DNA of 64,000 nucleotides, taken from contig CM026394.1 of assembly GCA_014843695.1 (NCBI GenBank), positions 38,335,623 through 38,399,622 of the forward strand, read 5' to 3'. The stretch is from Archivesica marissinica (lineage: Eukaryota > Mollusca > Bivalvia > Venerida > Vesicomyidae). Below the pieces are notes generated by a model. It was not told the origin of the DNA, did not search any database, and saw only the letters and a list, made by a program, of their open reading frames with translations. The translations under genes were made by a program, and so were the position numbers. This document shows, one piece after another, positions 23,301 to 37,720 of the stretch (the stretch's first letter is position 1; every line of letters starts with the position of its first letter).

Positions 23301-26300
23301 GCCCTGTCATTGCTACATACCACGCCCTGTCATTGCTACCTACAACCCCCTGTCATTGCTACATACTACGCCCTGTCATTGCTACATACCACGCCCTGTC
23401 ATTGCTACATACCACGCCCTGTCATTGCTACATACAACGCCCTGTCATTGCTACCTACAATGCCTGTCATTGCTACATACCTGTCTGTCATTGCTACATA
23501 CCGCCCTGTCATTGCTACATACCTCGTCTGGTCATTGCTACATACCTCGTCTTGTAATGTACATAACACGCCCTGTCATTGCTACATACCTCGTCTGGTC
23601 ATTGCTACATAACACGCCCTGTCCTTGCTATATACCTCGTCTGGTCATTGCGACATACCTCGTCTTGTCATTGCTACCTACAACGCCCTGTCATTGCTAC
23701 ATACCTCGTCTGGTCATTGCTACATACCTCGTCTGGTCATTGCTACCCTCGTCTGGTCATTGCTACATACCTCCTCTTGTCATTGCTACATACCTCGTCT
23801 GGTCATTGCTACATACCTCGTCTGGTCATTGCTACATACCTCGTCTGGTCATTGCTATATACCTCGCCCTGTCATTGTACATATCTCGCACTGTCATTGC
23901 TACATATCTCGTCTGGTCATTGCTACATACCTCGTCTGGTCATTGCTACATACCTCGTCTGGTCATTGCTACATACCTCGCCCTGTCAGTGCTACATACC
24001 TCGCCCTATCATTGCTACATATCTCGTCTGGTCATTGCTACATACCTCGTCTGGTCATTGCTACATACCTCCTCTGGTCATTGCTACATACCTCGTCTGG
24101 TCATTGCTACGTACCTCGTCTGGTCAATGCTACGTACCCAGTCTGGTCATTGCTACGTACCACGATCTGTCATTGCTACATATCTCGTTGGTAGTGTACG
24201 TCCTGTCTGGTCATTGCTACATACCTCGTCTTGTCATTGCTACATACCTAGTCTTGTCATTGCTACGCACTCTGTATGGTAATTGCTACATACCTCGTCT
24301 GGTCATTGCTACATACCTCGTCTGGTCATTGCTACATACAATGCCCTGTCATTGCTACGTACCTCGTCTGGTCATTGCTACGCACTCCGTCTGGTCATTG
24401 CTACATACCTCGTCTTGTCATTGCTACATACCTCGTCTTGTCATTGCTACATACCTCGCCTTGTCATTGCTACATACCTCGTCTTGTCATTGCTACATAC
24501 CTCGTCTTGTCATTGCTACATACCTTGTCTTGTCATTGCTACATACCTCGTATGGTCATTGCTACATACCTCGTCTGGTCATTGCTACATACCTCGTATG
24601 GTCATTGCTATATACCTCGCCCTGTCATTGCTACATACCTCGTCTGGTTATTGCTACATACAACGCCCTGTCATTGCTATATACCACGCCCTGTCATTGC
24701 TACCTACAACGCCCTGTCATTGCTACATACCACGCCCTGTCATTGCTACATACCACGCCCTGTCATTGCTACATACAACGCCCTGTCATTGCTACCTACA
24801 ACGCCCTGTCATTGCTACATACCTCGCCCTGTCATTGCTACATACATCGCCCTGTCATTGCTACACACCTCGTCTGGTAATTGCTACATACCTCGTCTGG
24901 TCATTGCTACATACCTCGCCCTGTCATTGCTACATACCTCGTCTGCTTATTGCTACATACCACGCCCTGTCATTGATACATACCACGCCCTGTCATTGCT
25001 ACATACAACGCCCTGTCATTGCTACATACCACGCCCTGTCATTGCTACCTACAACGCCCTGTCATTGCTACATACCACGCCCTGTCATTGCTACTTACAA
25101 CGCCCTGTCATTGCTACCTACCACGCCCTGTCATTGCTACATACCACGCCCTGTCATTGCTACATACAACACCCTGTCATTGCTACCTACAATGCCCTGT
25201 CATTGCTATATACCTCGTCTGGTCATTGCTACATACCTCGTCTTGTCATTGCTACCTACAACGCCCTGACATTGCTACATACCTCGCCCTGTCATTGCTA
25301 CATACATCGCCCTGTCATTGCTACACACCTCGTCTGGTCATTGCTACATACCTCGTCTGGTCATTGCTACATACCTAGCCCTGTCATTGCTACATACCTC
25401 GTCTGGTCATTGCTACATACGACGCCCTGTCATTGCTACATACCACGCCCTGTAATTGCTACCTACAACGCCCTGTCATTGCTACATACTACGCCCTGTC
25501 ATTGCTACATAACACGCCCTGTCATTGCTACATACCTCGTCTGGTCATTGCTACATACCTCGTCTTATCATTGATACATAACACGCCCTGTCATTGCTAC
25601 ACACCTCGTCTGGTCATTGCTACATAACACGCCCTGTCCTTGCTATATACCTCGTCTGGTCATTGCGACATACCTCGTCTTGTCATTGCTACCTACAACG
25701 CCCTGTCATTGCTACATACCTCGTCTGGTCATTGCTACATACCTCCTCTTGTCATTGCTACATACCTCGTCTGGTCATTGCTACATACCTCGTCTGGTCA
25801 TTGCTACATACCTCGTCTGGTCATTGCTATATACCTCGCCCTGTCATTGTACATATCTCGCCCTGTCATTGCTACATATCTCGTCTGGTCATTGCTACAT
25901 ACCTCGTCTGGTCATTGCTAAATACCTCGTCTGGTCATTGCTACATACCTCGCCCTGTCAGTGCTACATACCTCGCCCTATCATTGCTACATATCTCGTT
26001 GGTCATTGCTACTTACCTCGTCTGGTCATTGCTACATACCTCCTCTGGTCATTGCTACATATCTCGTCTGGTCATTGCTACGTACCTCGTCTGGTCAATG
26101 CTACGTACCCCGTCTGGTCATTGCTACGTACCCCGATCTGTCATTGCTACATATCTCGTCTGGTCAGTGCTACGTACCTCGTCTGGTCATTGTTACATAC
26201 CTCGTCTAGTCATTGCTACATACCTAGTCTTGTCAATGCTACGCACTCCGTATGGTAATTGCTACATACCTCGTCTGGTCATTGCTACATACCTCGTCTG

Positions 26301-29300
26301 GTCATTGCTACATACCTCGTCTGGTCATTGCTACATACAATGCCCTGTCATTGCTACGTACCTCGTCTGGTCATTGCTACGCACTCCGTCTGGTCATTGC
26401 TACATACCTCGTCTTGTCATTGTTACATACCTCATCTTGTCATTGCTACATACAACGCCCTGTCATTGCTACATACCTCGTCTTGTCATTGCTACATACC
26501 TCGTCTTGTCATTGCTACATACCTTGTCTTGTCATTGCTACATACCTCGTATGGTCATTGCTACATACCTCGTCTGGTCATTGCTACATACCTCGTATGG
26601 TCATTGCTATATACCTCGCCCTGTCATTGCTACATACCTCGTCTGGTTATTGCTACATACAACGCCCTGTCATTGCTACTTACAACGCACTGTCATTGCT
26701 ACATACCTCGTCTGGTCATTGATACATAACACGCCCTGTCATTGCTACATACCTCGTCTGGTCATTGCTACATAACACGCCCTGTCCTTGCTATATACCT
26801 CGTCTGGTCATTGGATATACCTCGTCTTGTCATTGCTACCTACAACGCCCTGTCATTGCTACATACCTCGTCAGGTCATTGCTACATACCTCGTCTGGTC
26901 ATTGCTACATACCTCCTCTTGTCATTGCTACATACCTCGTCTCGTCATTGCTACATACCTCGTCTGGTCATTGCTACATACCTCGCCCTGTCATTGCTAC
27001 ATATTTCGCCCTGTCATTGCTACATATCTCGTCTGGTCATTCCTACATACCTCGTCTGGTCATTGCTACATACCTCGTCTGGTCATTGCGACATACCTCG
27101 TCTTGTCAATGCTACCTACAACGCCCTGTCATTGCTACATACCTCGTCTGGTCATTGCTACATACCTCGTCTGGTCATTGCTACATACCTCCTCTTGTCA
27201 TTGCTACATACCTCGTCTGGTCATTGCTACATACCTCGTCAGGTCATTGCTACATACCTCGTCTGGTCATTGATACATACCTCGCCCTGTCATTGCTACA
27301 TATCTCGTCTGGTCATTGCTACATACCTCGTCTGGTCATTGCTACATACCTCGTGTGGTCATTGCTACATACCTCGCCCTGTCAGTGCTACATACCTCGC
27401 CCTGTCATTGCTACATATCTCGTCTGGTCATTGCTACATACCTCGTCTGGTCATTGCTACATACCTCGTCTGGTCATTGCTACATACCTCGTCTGGTCAT
27501 TGCTACGTACCTCGTCTGGTCAATGCTACGTACCCCGTCTGGTCATTGCTACGTACCCCGTTATGTCATTGCTACATATCTCGTCTGGTCAGTGCTACGT
27601 ACCTCGTCTGGTCATTGCTACGTACCCCGTCTGGTCATTGCTAGTACCCCGTTCTGTCATTGCTGCATACCTCGTCTGGTCATTGCTACATACCACGCCA
27701 TGTCCTTACTATATACCTCGTCTGGTCATTGCTACACTCGCGTCATTGCTACAAACCTCGTCTGGTCATTGCTACATAACTCGTCTGGTCATTGCTACAT
27801 ACCCCGTTTTGTCATTGCTACGTACCCCGTCTGGTCAGTGCTACGTACCCCGTTTTGTCATTGCTACGTACCCCGTCTGGTCAGTGCTACGTACCCCGTC
27901 TGGTAATTGCTACATACCTCGTCTGGTCATTGCTACATACCTCGTCTGGTCATTGATACATACCTCGCCCTGTCATTGCTACATACCTCGTCTGGTCATT
28001 GCTACATACCAAGCCCTGTCATTGCTACATACATCGTCTGGTCATTGCTACATACCTCGTCTTGTCATTGCTACATACCTCATCTTGTCATTGCAACATA
28101 CAACGCCCTGTAATTGCTACATACCTCGTCTTGTCATTGCTACATACCTCGTCTTGTCATTGCTACATACCCCGTCTTGTCATTGCTACATACCTCGTCT
28201 GGTCATTGCTACATACCTCTTCTGGTCATTGATACATACCTCGCCCTGTCAGTGCTACATACCTCGTCTGGTCATTGCTACATACCTCTTCTGGTCATTG
28301 CTACATACCTCGTCTGGTCATTGCTACATACCTCGTCTGGTCATTGCTACATACCTCGTCTGGTCATTGCTACGTACTTCGTCTGGTCAATGCTACGGAC
28401 CCCGTCTGGTCATTGCTACTTACCCCGTTCTGTCATTGCTACATACCTCATCTGGTCATTGCTACGTACCTCGTCTGGTCAATGCTACGTACCCCGTCTG
28501 GTCATTGCTACGTACCCCGTTCTGTCATTGCTACATATCTCGTCTGGTCAGTGCTACGTAGCTCGTCTGGTCATTGCTTCATACCTCGCCCTGTCATTGC
28601 TACATACCTCGCCCTGTCATTGCTACATATCTCGTCTGGTCATTGTTACATACCTCGTCTGGTCATTGCTACATACCTCGTCTGGTCAATGCTACGTACC
28701 CCGTCTGGTCATTGCTACGTACCCCGTTATGTCATTGCTACATATCTCGTCTGGTCAGTGCTACGTACCTCGTCTGGTCATTGCTACGTACCCCGTCTGG
28801 TCATTGCTACGTACCCCGTTCTGTCATTGCTGCATACCTCGTCTGGTCATTGCTACATACCACGCCCTGTCCTTACTATATACCTCGTCTGGTCATTGCT
28901 ACATACCTCGCCCTGTCATTGCTACATACCCCGTCTGGTCATTGCTACATACCTCGTCTGGTCATTGCTACATACCTCGTCTGGTCATTGCTACATACCT
29001 CGTCTGGTCATTGCTACATACCCCGTTTTGTCATTGCTACGTACCCCGTCTGGTCAGTGCTACGTACCCCGTCTGGTAATTGCTACATACCTCGTCTGGT
29101 CATTGCTACATACCTCGTCTTGTCATTGATACATAACACGCCCTGTCATTGCTACATACCTCGTCTGGTCATTGCTACATAACACGCCCTGTCCTTGCTA
29201 TATACCTCGTCTGGTCATTGCTACATATTTCGTCTTGTCATTGATACCTACAAAGCCCTGTCATTGCAACATACCTCGCCCTGTCATTGCTACATACCTC

Positions 29301-32300
29301 GCCCTGTCATTGCTACATACCTCGTCTGGTCATTGCTACATACCTCGTCTGGTCATTGCTACATACCTCGCCCTGTCATTGCTACATACCTCGTCTGGTC
29401 ATTGCTACATACCACGCCCTGTCATTGCTACATACCTTGTCTGGTCATTGCTACATACCTAGTCTTGTCATTGCTACATACTTCATCTTGTCATTGCAAC
29501 ATACAACGCCCTGTAATTGCTACATACCTCGTCTTGTCATTGCTACATACATCGTCTTGTCATTGCTACATACCCCGTCTTGTCATTGCTACATACATCG
29601 TATGGTCATTGCTACATACCTCGTCTGGTCATTGCTACATACCTCGTCTGGTCATTGATACATACCTCGCCCTGTCATTGCTACATACCTCGTATGGTCA
29701 TTGCTATATACCTCTTCTGGTCATTGCTACATACCTCGTCTTGTCATTGCTACATACCTCATCTGGTCATTGCTACATACCTCGTCTGGTCATTGCTACA
29801 TACCTCGTCTGGTCATTGCTACATACCTCGTCTGGTCATTGCTACGTACCTCGTCTGGCCAAAGCTACGGACCCCGTCTGGTCATTGCTACTTACCCCGT
29901 TCTGTCATTGCTACATACCTCGTCTGGTCAGTGCTACGTACCTCGTCTGGTCATTGCTAAGTACCCCGTCTGGTCATTGCTACGTACCCCGTTGTGTCAT
30001 TGCTACATACCTCGTCTGGTCATTGCTACGTACCTCGTCTGGTCATTGCCACATATCTCGTCTGGTCATTGCTACATACCACGCACTGTCCTTGCTATAT
30101 ACCTCGTCTGGTCACTGCTACATACCTCGCACTGTCATTGCTACATACCCCTTCTGGTCATTGCTACATACCTCGTCTGGTCATTGCTACATACCTCGTC
30201 TGGTCATTGCTACATACCTCGTCTGGTCATTGATACATAACACGCCCTGTCATTGCTACATACCTCGTCTGGTCATTGCTACATAACACGTCCTGTCCTT
30301 GCTATATACCTCGTCTGGTCATTGCTACATACCTCGTCTTATCATTGCTACCTACAACGCCCTGTCATTGCTACATACCTCGCCCTGTCATTGCTACATA
30401 CCTCGCCCTGTCATTGCTACATACCTCGTCTAGTCATTGCTACATACCTCGTCTGGTCATTGCTACATACTTCGCCCTGTCATTGCTACATACCTCGTCT
30501 GGTCATTGCTACATACCACGCCCTGTCATTACTACATACAACGCCCTGTCATTGCTACCTACAACGCCCTGTCATTGCTACATACCACGCCCTGTCATTG
30601 CTACCTACAACGCCCTGTCATTGCTACATACCACGCCCTGTCATTGCTACATATCACTCCCTGTCATTGCTACATACAACGCCATGTCATTGCTACATAC
30701 AACGCCCTGTCATTGCTACCTACAACACACTGTCATTGGTACATACCTCGCTCTGTCATTGCTACATATCTCGTCTGGTATTTGCTACATACCTCGTCTG
30801 GTCATTGCTACATACCTCGTCTGGTGGTCATTGCTACATACCTCGCTCTGTCATTGCTACATATCTCGTCTGATCATTGCTACATACCTCGCCCTGTCAT
30901 TGCTACATACCACGCCCTGTCCAAGCTTTATGCCTCGTCTGGTCATTGTACATACCTCGCCCTGCCATTGCTACATACCACGCCCTGTCCAAGCTATATA
31001 CATCGTCTGGTCATTGCTACAAACCTCGTCTGGTCATTGCTACATAACTCGTCTGGTCATTGCTACATACCCCGTTTTGTCATTGCTACGTACCCCGTCT
31101 GGTCAGTGCTACGTACCCCGTCTGGTCATTGCTACATACCTCGTCTGGTCATTGCTACATACCTCGTCTTGTCATTGCTACATACCTCGTCTGGTCATTG
31201 CTATATAACACGCCCTGTCCTTGCTATATACCTCGTCTGGTCATTGCTACATACCTCGTCTTGTCATTGCTACCTACAACGCCCTGTCATTGCTACATAC
31301 CTCGCCCTGTCATTGCTACATACCTAGCCCTGTCATTGATACATACCTCGTCTAGTCATTGCTACATACCTTGTCTGATCATTGCTACATACCTCGCCCT
31401 GTCATTGCTACATACCTCGTCTGGTCATTGCTACATACCACGCCCTGTCATTGCTACATACCACGCCCTGTCATTGCTACATACAACGCCCTGTCATTGC
31501 TACATACCACGCCCTGTCATTGCTACCTACAACGCCCTGTCATTGCTACATACCACGCCCTGTCATTGCTACTTACAACGCCCTGTCATTGCTACATACC
31601 ACGCCCTGTCATTGCTACATACAACGCCCTGTCATTGCTACATACAACGCCTGTCTTGCTATACCGCTTGTCATTGCTACTACGCTGTCATTGCTACTAC
31701 CGCTGTCATTGCTAATACTCGCTGTATTGCTACATACCTCGTCTGGTCATTGCTACTACAACGCCCTGTCATTGCTACATACCTCGCCCTGTCATTGCTA
31801 CATACAACGCCCTGTCATTGCTACTACCTGTCATTGCTACTACTCGTCTGGTCATTGCTACTACCGCCTGTCTTGCTTACCTCGTCTGGTATTGCTACTA
31901 CCGTTTGTCATTGCTACCTACAACGCCTTGTCATTGCTATATATCTCGTCTTGTCATTGCTACATACCTCGTCTTGTCATTGCTACTACTCGTCTGGTAT
32001 TGCTACATACCTCGTCTTGTCATTGTACATACACGCCCTGTCATTGCTATATACCTCGTCTGGTCATTGCTACATACCTCGTCTTGTCATTGCTACCTAC
32101 ATCGCTCTGTCATTGCTACATACCTCGTCTTGTCATTGCTACATACATCGCCCTGTCATTGCTACATACCTCGTCTGGTCATTGCTACATACCTCGTCTG
32201 GTCATTGCTACATACCTCGCACTGTCATTGCTACATACCTCGTCTGGTCATTGCTACATACCACGCCCTGTCATTGCTACATACTACGCCCTGTCATTGC

Positions 32301-32398
32301 TACCTACAACCCCCTGTCATTGCTACATACTACGCCCTGTCATTGCTACATACCACGCCCTGTCATTGCTACATACCACGCCCTGTCATTGCTACATA
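17331..32398. repeat. 23-bp satellite S23, zones B and C up to the assembly gap
   Basis: From about 17,330 the variable half is TACATACCTCGTC (zone B). From about 19,400, TACATACCACGCCC and TACCTACAACGCCC monomers with TGTCATT in place of TGGTCATT (zone C) mix with B. Landmark variants such as CATAACACGCCCTGTCC, CTTGCTATATACC and CGCACTCCGTATGG recur at long intervals, showing higher-order structure. Patches with many short monomers occur at 22,497-22,690, 23,459-23,570 and 31,640-32,050. Frames of several hundred codons are monomer artefacts. Confidence 0.97.
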
Positions 32399-33398
32399 NN
32401 NNNNNNNNNNNNNNNNNNNNNNNNNNNNNNNNNNNNNNNNNNNNNNNNNNNNNNNNNNNNNNNNNNNNNNNNNNNNNNNNNNNNNNNNNNNNNNNNNNNN
32501 NNNNNNNNNNNNNNNNNNNNNNNNNNNNNNNNNNNNNNNNNNNNNNNNNNNNNNNNNNNNNNNNNNNNNNNNNNNNNNNNNNNNNNNNNNNNNNNNNNNN
32601 NNNNNNNNNNNNNNNNNNNNNNNNNNNNNNNNNNNNNNNNNNNNNNNNNNNNNNNNNNNNNNNNNNNNNNNNNNNNNNNNNNNNNNNNNNNNNNNNNNNN
32701 NNNNNNNNNNNNNNNNNNNNNNNNNNNNNNNNNNNNNNNNNNNNNNNNNNNNNNNNNNNNNNNNNNNNNNNNNNNNNNNNNNNNNNNNNNNNNNNNNNNN
32801 NNNNNNNNNNNNNNNNNNNNNNNNNNNNNNNNNNNNNNNNNNNNNNNNNNNNNNNNNNNNNNNNNNNNNNNNNNNNNNNNNNNNNNNNNNNNNNNNNNNN
32901 NNNNNNNNNNNNNNNNNNNNNNNNNNNNNNNNNNNNNNNNNNNNNNNNNNNNNNNNNNNNNNNNNNNNNNNNNNNNNNNNNNNNNNNNNNNNNNNNNNNN
33001 NNNNNNNNNNNNNNNNNNNNNNNNNNNNNNNNNNNNNNNNNNNNNNNNNNNNNNNNNNNNNNNNNNNNNNNNNNNNNNNNNNNNNNNNNNNNNNNNNNNN
33101 NNNNNNNNNNNNNNNNNNNNNNNNNNNNNNNNNNNNNNNNNNNNNNNNNNNNNNNNNNNNNNNNNNNNNNNNNNNNNNNNNNNNNNNNNNNNNNNNNNNN
33201 NNNNNNNNNNNNNNNNNNNNNNNNNNNNNNNNNNNNNNNNNNNNNNNNNNNNNNNNNNNNNNNNNNNNNNNNNNNNNNNNNNNNNNNNNNNNNNNNNNNN
33301 NNNNNNNNNNNNNNNNNNNNNNNNNNNNNNNNNNNNNNNNNNNNNNNNNNNNNNNNNNNNNNNNNNNNNNNNNNNNNNNNNNNNNNNNNNNNNNNNNN
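32399..33398. other. Assembly gap of exactly 1,000 N inside S23
   Basis: Exactly 1,000 undetermined bases flanked on both sides by the same satellite. A round size usually marks a gap of unknown length, so the true array length is unknown. Confidence 0.99.
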
Positions 33399-36300
33399 TA
33401 CATACCTCGCCCTGTCATTGCTACATATCTCGTATGGTCTTTGCTACATACCTCGTCTGGCCATTGCTACATACCTCGTCTGGTCATTGCTACATACCTC
33501 GCCCTGTCATTGCTACATACCTCGCCCTGTCATTGCTACACCCCTCGTCTGGTCATTGCTACATACCTCGTCTGGTCATTGCTACATACCTCATCGTGTC
33601 ATTGCTACATACCTCGTCTGGTCATTGCTACATACCTCGTCTGGTCATTGCTACATACCTCGTCTGATCATTGCTACATACCTCGCCCTGTCATTGCTAC
33701 ATATCTCACCCTGTCATTGCTACATATCTCCTCTGGTCATTGCTACATACCTCGTCTGGTCATTGCTACATACATCGTCTGGTCATTGCTACATACCTCG
33801 TCTGGTCATTGCTACGTACCTCGTCTGGTCATTGCTACGTACCTCGTCTGGTCAGTGCTAAATATCTCGTCTGGTCATTGCTACATACCTCGTCTGGTCA
33901 TTGCTACATACCTCGCCCTGTCATTGATACATACCACGCCCTGTCCAAGCTATATACCTCGTCTGGTCATTGTACATACGTCGCCCTGCCATTGCTACAT
34001 ACCACGCCCTGTCCAAGCTATATACCTCGTCTGGTCATTGCTACAAACCTCGTCTGGTCATTGCTACATACCTCGTCTGGTCATTGCTGCATACCCCGTT
34101 TTGTCATTGCTACGTACCCCGTCTGGTCAGTGCTACGTACACCGTCTGGTCATTGCTACATACCTCGTCTGGTCATTGCTACATACCTCGTCTAGTCATT
34201 GCTACATACCTCGTCTGGTCATTGCTACATAACACGCCCTGTCCTTGCTATATACCTCGTCTCGTCATTGCTACATACCTCGTTTTGTCATTGCTACCTA
34301 CAAGGCCCTGTCATTGCTACATACCTCGCCCTGTCATTGCTACATACCTCGCCCTGTCATTGCTACATACCTCGTCTGGTCATTGCTACATACAACGCCC
34401 TGTCATTGCTACATACCACGCCCTGTCATTGCTATCTACAACGCCCTGTCATTGCTACATACCACGCCCTGTCATTGCTACATATCACGCCCTGTCATTG
34501 CTACATAAAATGCCCTGTCATTGCTACCTACAACGCACTGTCCTTGCTATATACCTCGTCTGGTCATTGCTACATACGTCATCTTGTCATTGCTTCCTAC
34601 AACGCCTTGTCATTGCTACATACCTCGCCCTGTCATTGCTACATACCTCACCCTGTCATTGCTACATACCTCGTCTGGTCATTGCTACATACCTCGTCTT
34701 GTCATGGATACATAACACGCCTTGTCATTGCTATATACCTCGTCTGGTCATTGCTACATACCTCGTCTTGTCATTGCTACCTATAACGCCCTGTCATTGC
34801 TACATACCTCGCCCTTTCATTGCTACATACCTCGACCTGTCATTGCAACATACCTCGTATGGTCATTGCTACATAACACGCCCCGTCATTGCTACATACC
34901 TAGTCTGGTCATTGCTACATAACACGCCCTGTCCTTGCTATATACCTAGTCTGGTCATTGCGACATACCTCGTCTTGTCATTGCTACCTACAACGCCCTG
35001 TCATTGCTACATACCTCGCCCTGTCATTGCTACATACCTCGTCTTGTCAATGCTACATACCTCATCGTCTCATTGCTACATACAACGCCCTGTCATTGCT
35101 ACATACCTCGTATTGTCATTGCTACATACCTCGTATTGTCATTGCTACATACCTCGTCTTGTCATTGCTACATACCTCGTATGTTCATTGCTACATACCT
35201 CGTATGTTCATTGCTACATACCTCGTCTGGACATTGCTACATACCTCGCCCTGTCATTGCTACATACCTCGTCTGGTCATTGCTACATACCTCGTCTGGT
35301 CATTGCTACATACCTCGTATTGTCATTGCTACATACCTCGTCTGGTCATTGCTACATACCTCGCCCTGTCATTGCTACATACATCGCCCTGTCATTGCTA
35401 CATACATCGCCCTGTCATTGCTACATATCTCGTCTGGTCATTGCTACATACCTCGTCTGGTCATTGCTACATACCTCGCCCTGTCATTGCTACATACCTC
35501 GCCCTGTCATTGCTCCATATCTCGTCTGGTCATTGCTACATACCTCGTCTGGTCATTGCTACATACCTCGTCTGGTCATTGCTACATACCTCGTCTGGTC
35601 ATTGCTACGTACCTCGTCTGGTCAGTGCTAAATATCTCGTCTGGTCATTGCTACATACCTCGTCTGGTCATTGCTACATAACACGCCCTGTCCTTGCTAT
35701 ATACCTCGTCTGGTCATTGCTACATACCTGGTCTTGTCATTGCTACCTACAACGCCCTGTCATTGCTACATACCTCGCCCTGTCATTGCTACATACCTCG
35801 CCCTGTCATTGCTACATACCTCGTCTGGTCATTGCTACATACCTCGTCTGGTCATTGCTACATACCTCGCCCTGTCATTGCTACATACCTCGTCTGGTCA
35901 TTGCTACATACCACGCCCTGTCATTGCTACATACCTCGCCCTGTCATTGCTACATACAACGCCCTGTAATTGCTACATACCACGCCCTGTCATTGCTACC
36001 TACAACGCCCTGTCATTGCTACATACCACGCCCTGTCATTGCTACATACAACGCCCTGTCATTGCTACATACAACGCCCTGTCATTGCTACCTACAACGC
36101 ACTGTCATTGCTACATACCTCGTCTGGTCATTGCTACATAACACGCCCTGTCATTGCTATGTACCTCGTCTGGTCATTGCTACGTACCTCGTTTTGTCAT
36201 TGCTACATACATCGTCTTGTCATTGCTACTTACCTCGTCTTGTCATTGCTACATATCTCGTCTGGTCATTGTTACATACCACGCCCTGTCCTTGCTATAT

Positions 36301-37181
36301 ACCTCGTCTGGTCATTGCTACATACCTCGCCCTGTCATTTCTACATACCCCTGTCATTGCTACATACCACGCCTGTCATTGCTACCTACAACGTCCTGTC
36401 ATTGCTACATACCACGCCCTGTCATTGCTACCTACAACGCCCTGTCATTGCTATATACCACGTCCTGTCATTGCTACATACCTCGTCCTGTCATTGCTAC
36501 ATACATCGTCTTGTCATTGCTACCTAAAACGCACTGTCATTGCTACATACCTCGTCTGGTTATTGCTACATAACACGCCCTGTCCTTGCTATATACCTCG
36601 TCTGGTCATTGCTACATACCTCGTCTTGTCATTGCTACCTACAACGCCCTGTCATTGCTACATACCTCGCCCTGTCATTGCTACATACCTCGCCCTGTCA
36701 TTGCTACATACCTCGTCTGGTCATTGCTACATACCTCGTCTGGTCATTGCTACATACCACGCCCTGTCATTGCTACATACCACGCCCTGTCATTGCTACA
36801 TACCACGTCCTGGCATTGCTACATACCACGCCCTGTCATTGCTACATACCTCGTCTGGTCATTGCTACATACCCCGTCTGGTCATTGCTACCTATAACAC
36901 CCTGTCATTGCTACATACCTCGTCTGGTCATTGCTACATACATCGTCTGGTCATTGCTACATACCTCGTCTTGTCATTGCTACATACCACGCCCTATCAT
37001 TGCTACGTACCCTGTCTGTTAATTGCTACCTACCTCGTCTGGTCATTGCTACCTACCACGCCCTGTCATTGCTTCGTACCCCGTCTGGTTATTGCTACTT
37101 ACCCCGTCTGGTCATTGCTACGCACCCCGTCTGGTCATGGTTGCGTTCACCGTCTGGTAAGTACCTTGTCTGGTCATTGTT
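33399..37181. repeat. 23-bp satellite S23 after the gap, to the kinase segment
   Basis: Zone B and C monomers continue. From about 36,850 TACGTACCCCGTC-type monomers reappear, and the array decays at 37,120-37,181 next to the promoter-like sequence of kinase copy 1. Confidence 0.97.
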
Positions 37182-37290
37182 TTATGTACTTTTCCATGTA
37201 TATTTTGTGTAAACGTGTCTCGTACGTGTTACCTATGGACGCTACAAGCGCTACATCAAACATTCGACACCCTCGGACGTTACCATATTA

Positions 37291-37298
37291 TGACGTCA
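37291..37298. promoter_or_regulatory. Perfect CRE (TGACGTCA), kinase copy 1
   Basis: The palindromic cAMP-response element lies 122 bp before the proposed ATG and is conserved at the equivalent place in copy 2. An RFX X-box-like motif (GGTCATAGCAAC) follows at 37,326-37,337. CREB/CREM and RFX factors bind these motifs. Their use here is inferred. Confidence 0.6.
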
Positions 37299-37412
37299 GA
37301 ACATCAGAACATCACGTGGTCAATTGGTCATAGCAACGTTACCGCATCCAGAGATATTAAACAAAAGCATTCTCGCATTTTCCTGTTGAAAATAAAAAGC
37401 AAAGATGGGCTA

Positions 37413-37598
37413 ATGAATCGAAATAGCACGGTTATTGCCGATGAGGTAACTCGTGATGAGTGCCTCCGTTACGGTTATGACATTGTGGATAATATCGGCA
37501 CGGGAGAATTCGGTATCGTTAAGTTAGCGAGAGTAATGCCATCCGCGTTGAAGATACATCCTGACATGGCAACAAAGGAAGATTGCGGAAATACCATG
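37413..37598 (+). CDS. Protein kinase first exon, copy 1 (N-lobe, TSSK/CAMK-like)
   Basis: A 62-codon exon starting MNRNSTVIADEV. Residues 21-40 (GYDIVDNIGTGEFGIVKLAR) form kinase strand beta-1, the glycine-rich ATP-binding loop (G29-T-G31-E-F-G34-I-V36) and beta-2. Residues 41-62 are a longer than usual linker ending right before the place where the VAxK strand with the catalytic lysine should begin. The codon after M62 is interrupted by a GTAAAT splice donor (37,599) in phase 0. The GY-x6-GxGxxGxVKxA pattern suggests a TSSK-like or CAMK-group serine/threonine kinase, but family placement is tentative. The start was chosen because copy 2 has an in-frame stop 27 nt upstream of the same ATG. 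An ATG-GGC-TAA mini-ORF at 37,405 precedes it. No exon with the catalytic lysine, HRD or DFG motifs is visible in the window, so it may be a partial copy. Confidence 0.72.
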
Positions 37599-37720
37599 GT
37601 AAATATATCATATAAATGTATCGATGTCAATCATAGGAACTTGATACCGTAGTGAACATTATAATGTTTTTATATTGGTTTTATCTGGACCTGTAGTGGT
37701 CTGAATTATTTATCCTTATT
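37599..37720 (+). other. Start of intron 1, kinase copy 1
   Basis: The GTAAATATATC donor and about 120 bp matching 41,323-41,410 in copy 2, before the S23 array begins. Confidence 0.6.

Noticed and set aside
15379..37333. Many plus-strand frames up to 930 codons with repeated Cys/His/Tyr/Leu strings
   Set aside because: The 23-bp monomer has no stop in any plus frame and all three frames are open together. Some frames even run through the N gap. The chance that a random 23-bp circular unit is stop-free on one strand is about one in three, so this needs no selection.
37215..37412. N-terminal extension of the kinase exon copy 1 (about 66 more codons in frame)
   Set aside because: The frame is not conserved in copy 2, which has an in-frame TGA at 41,110, and the region contains the CRE and X-box-like motifs, so it is more likely promoter and 5' UTR.
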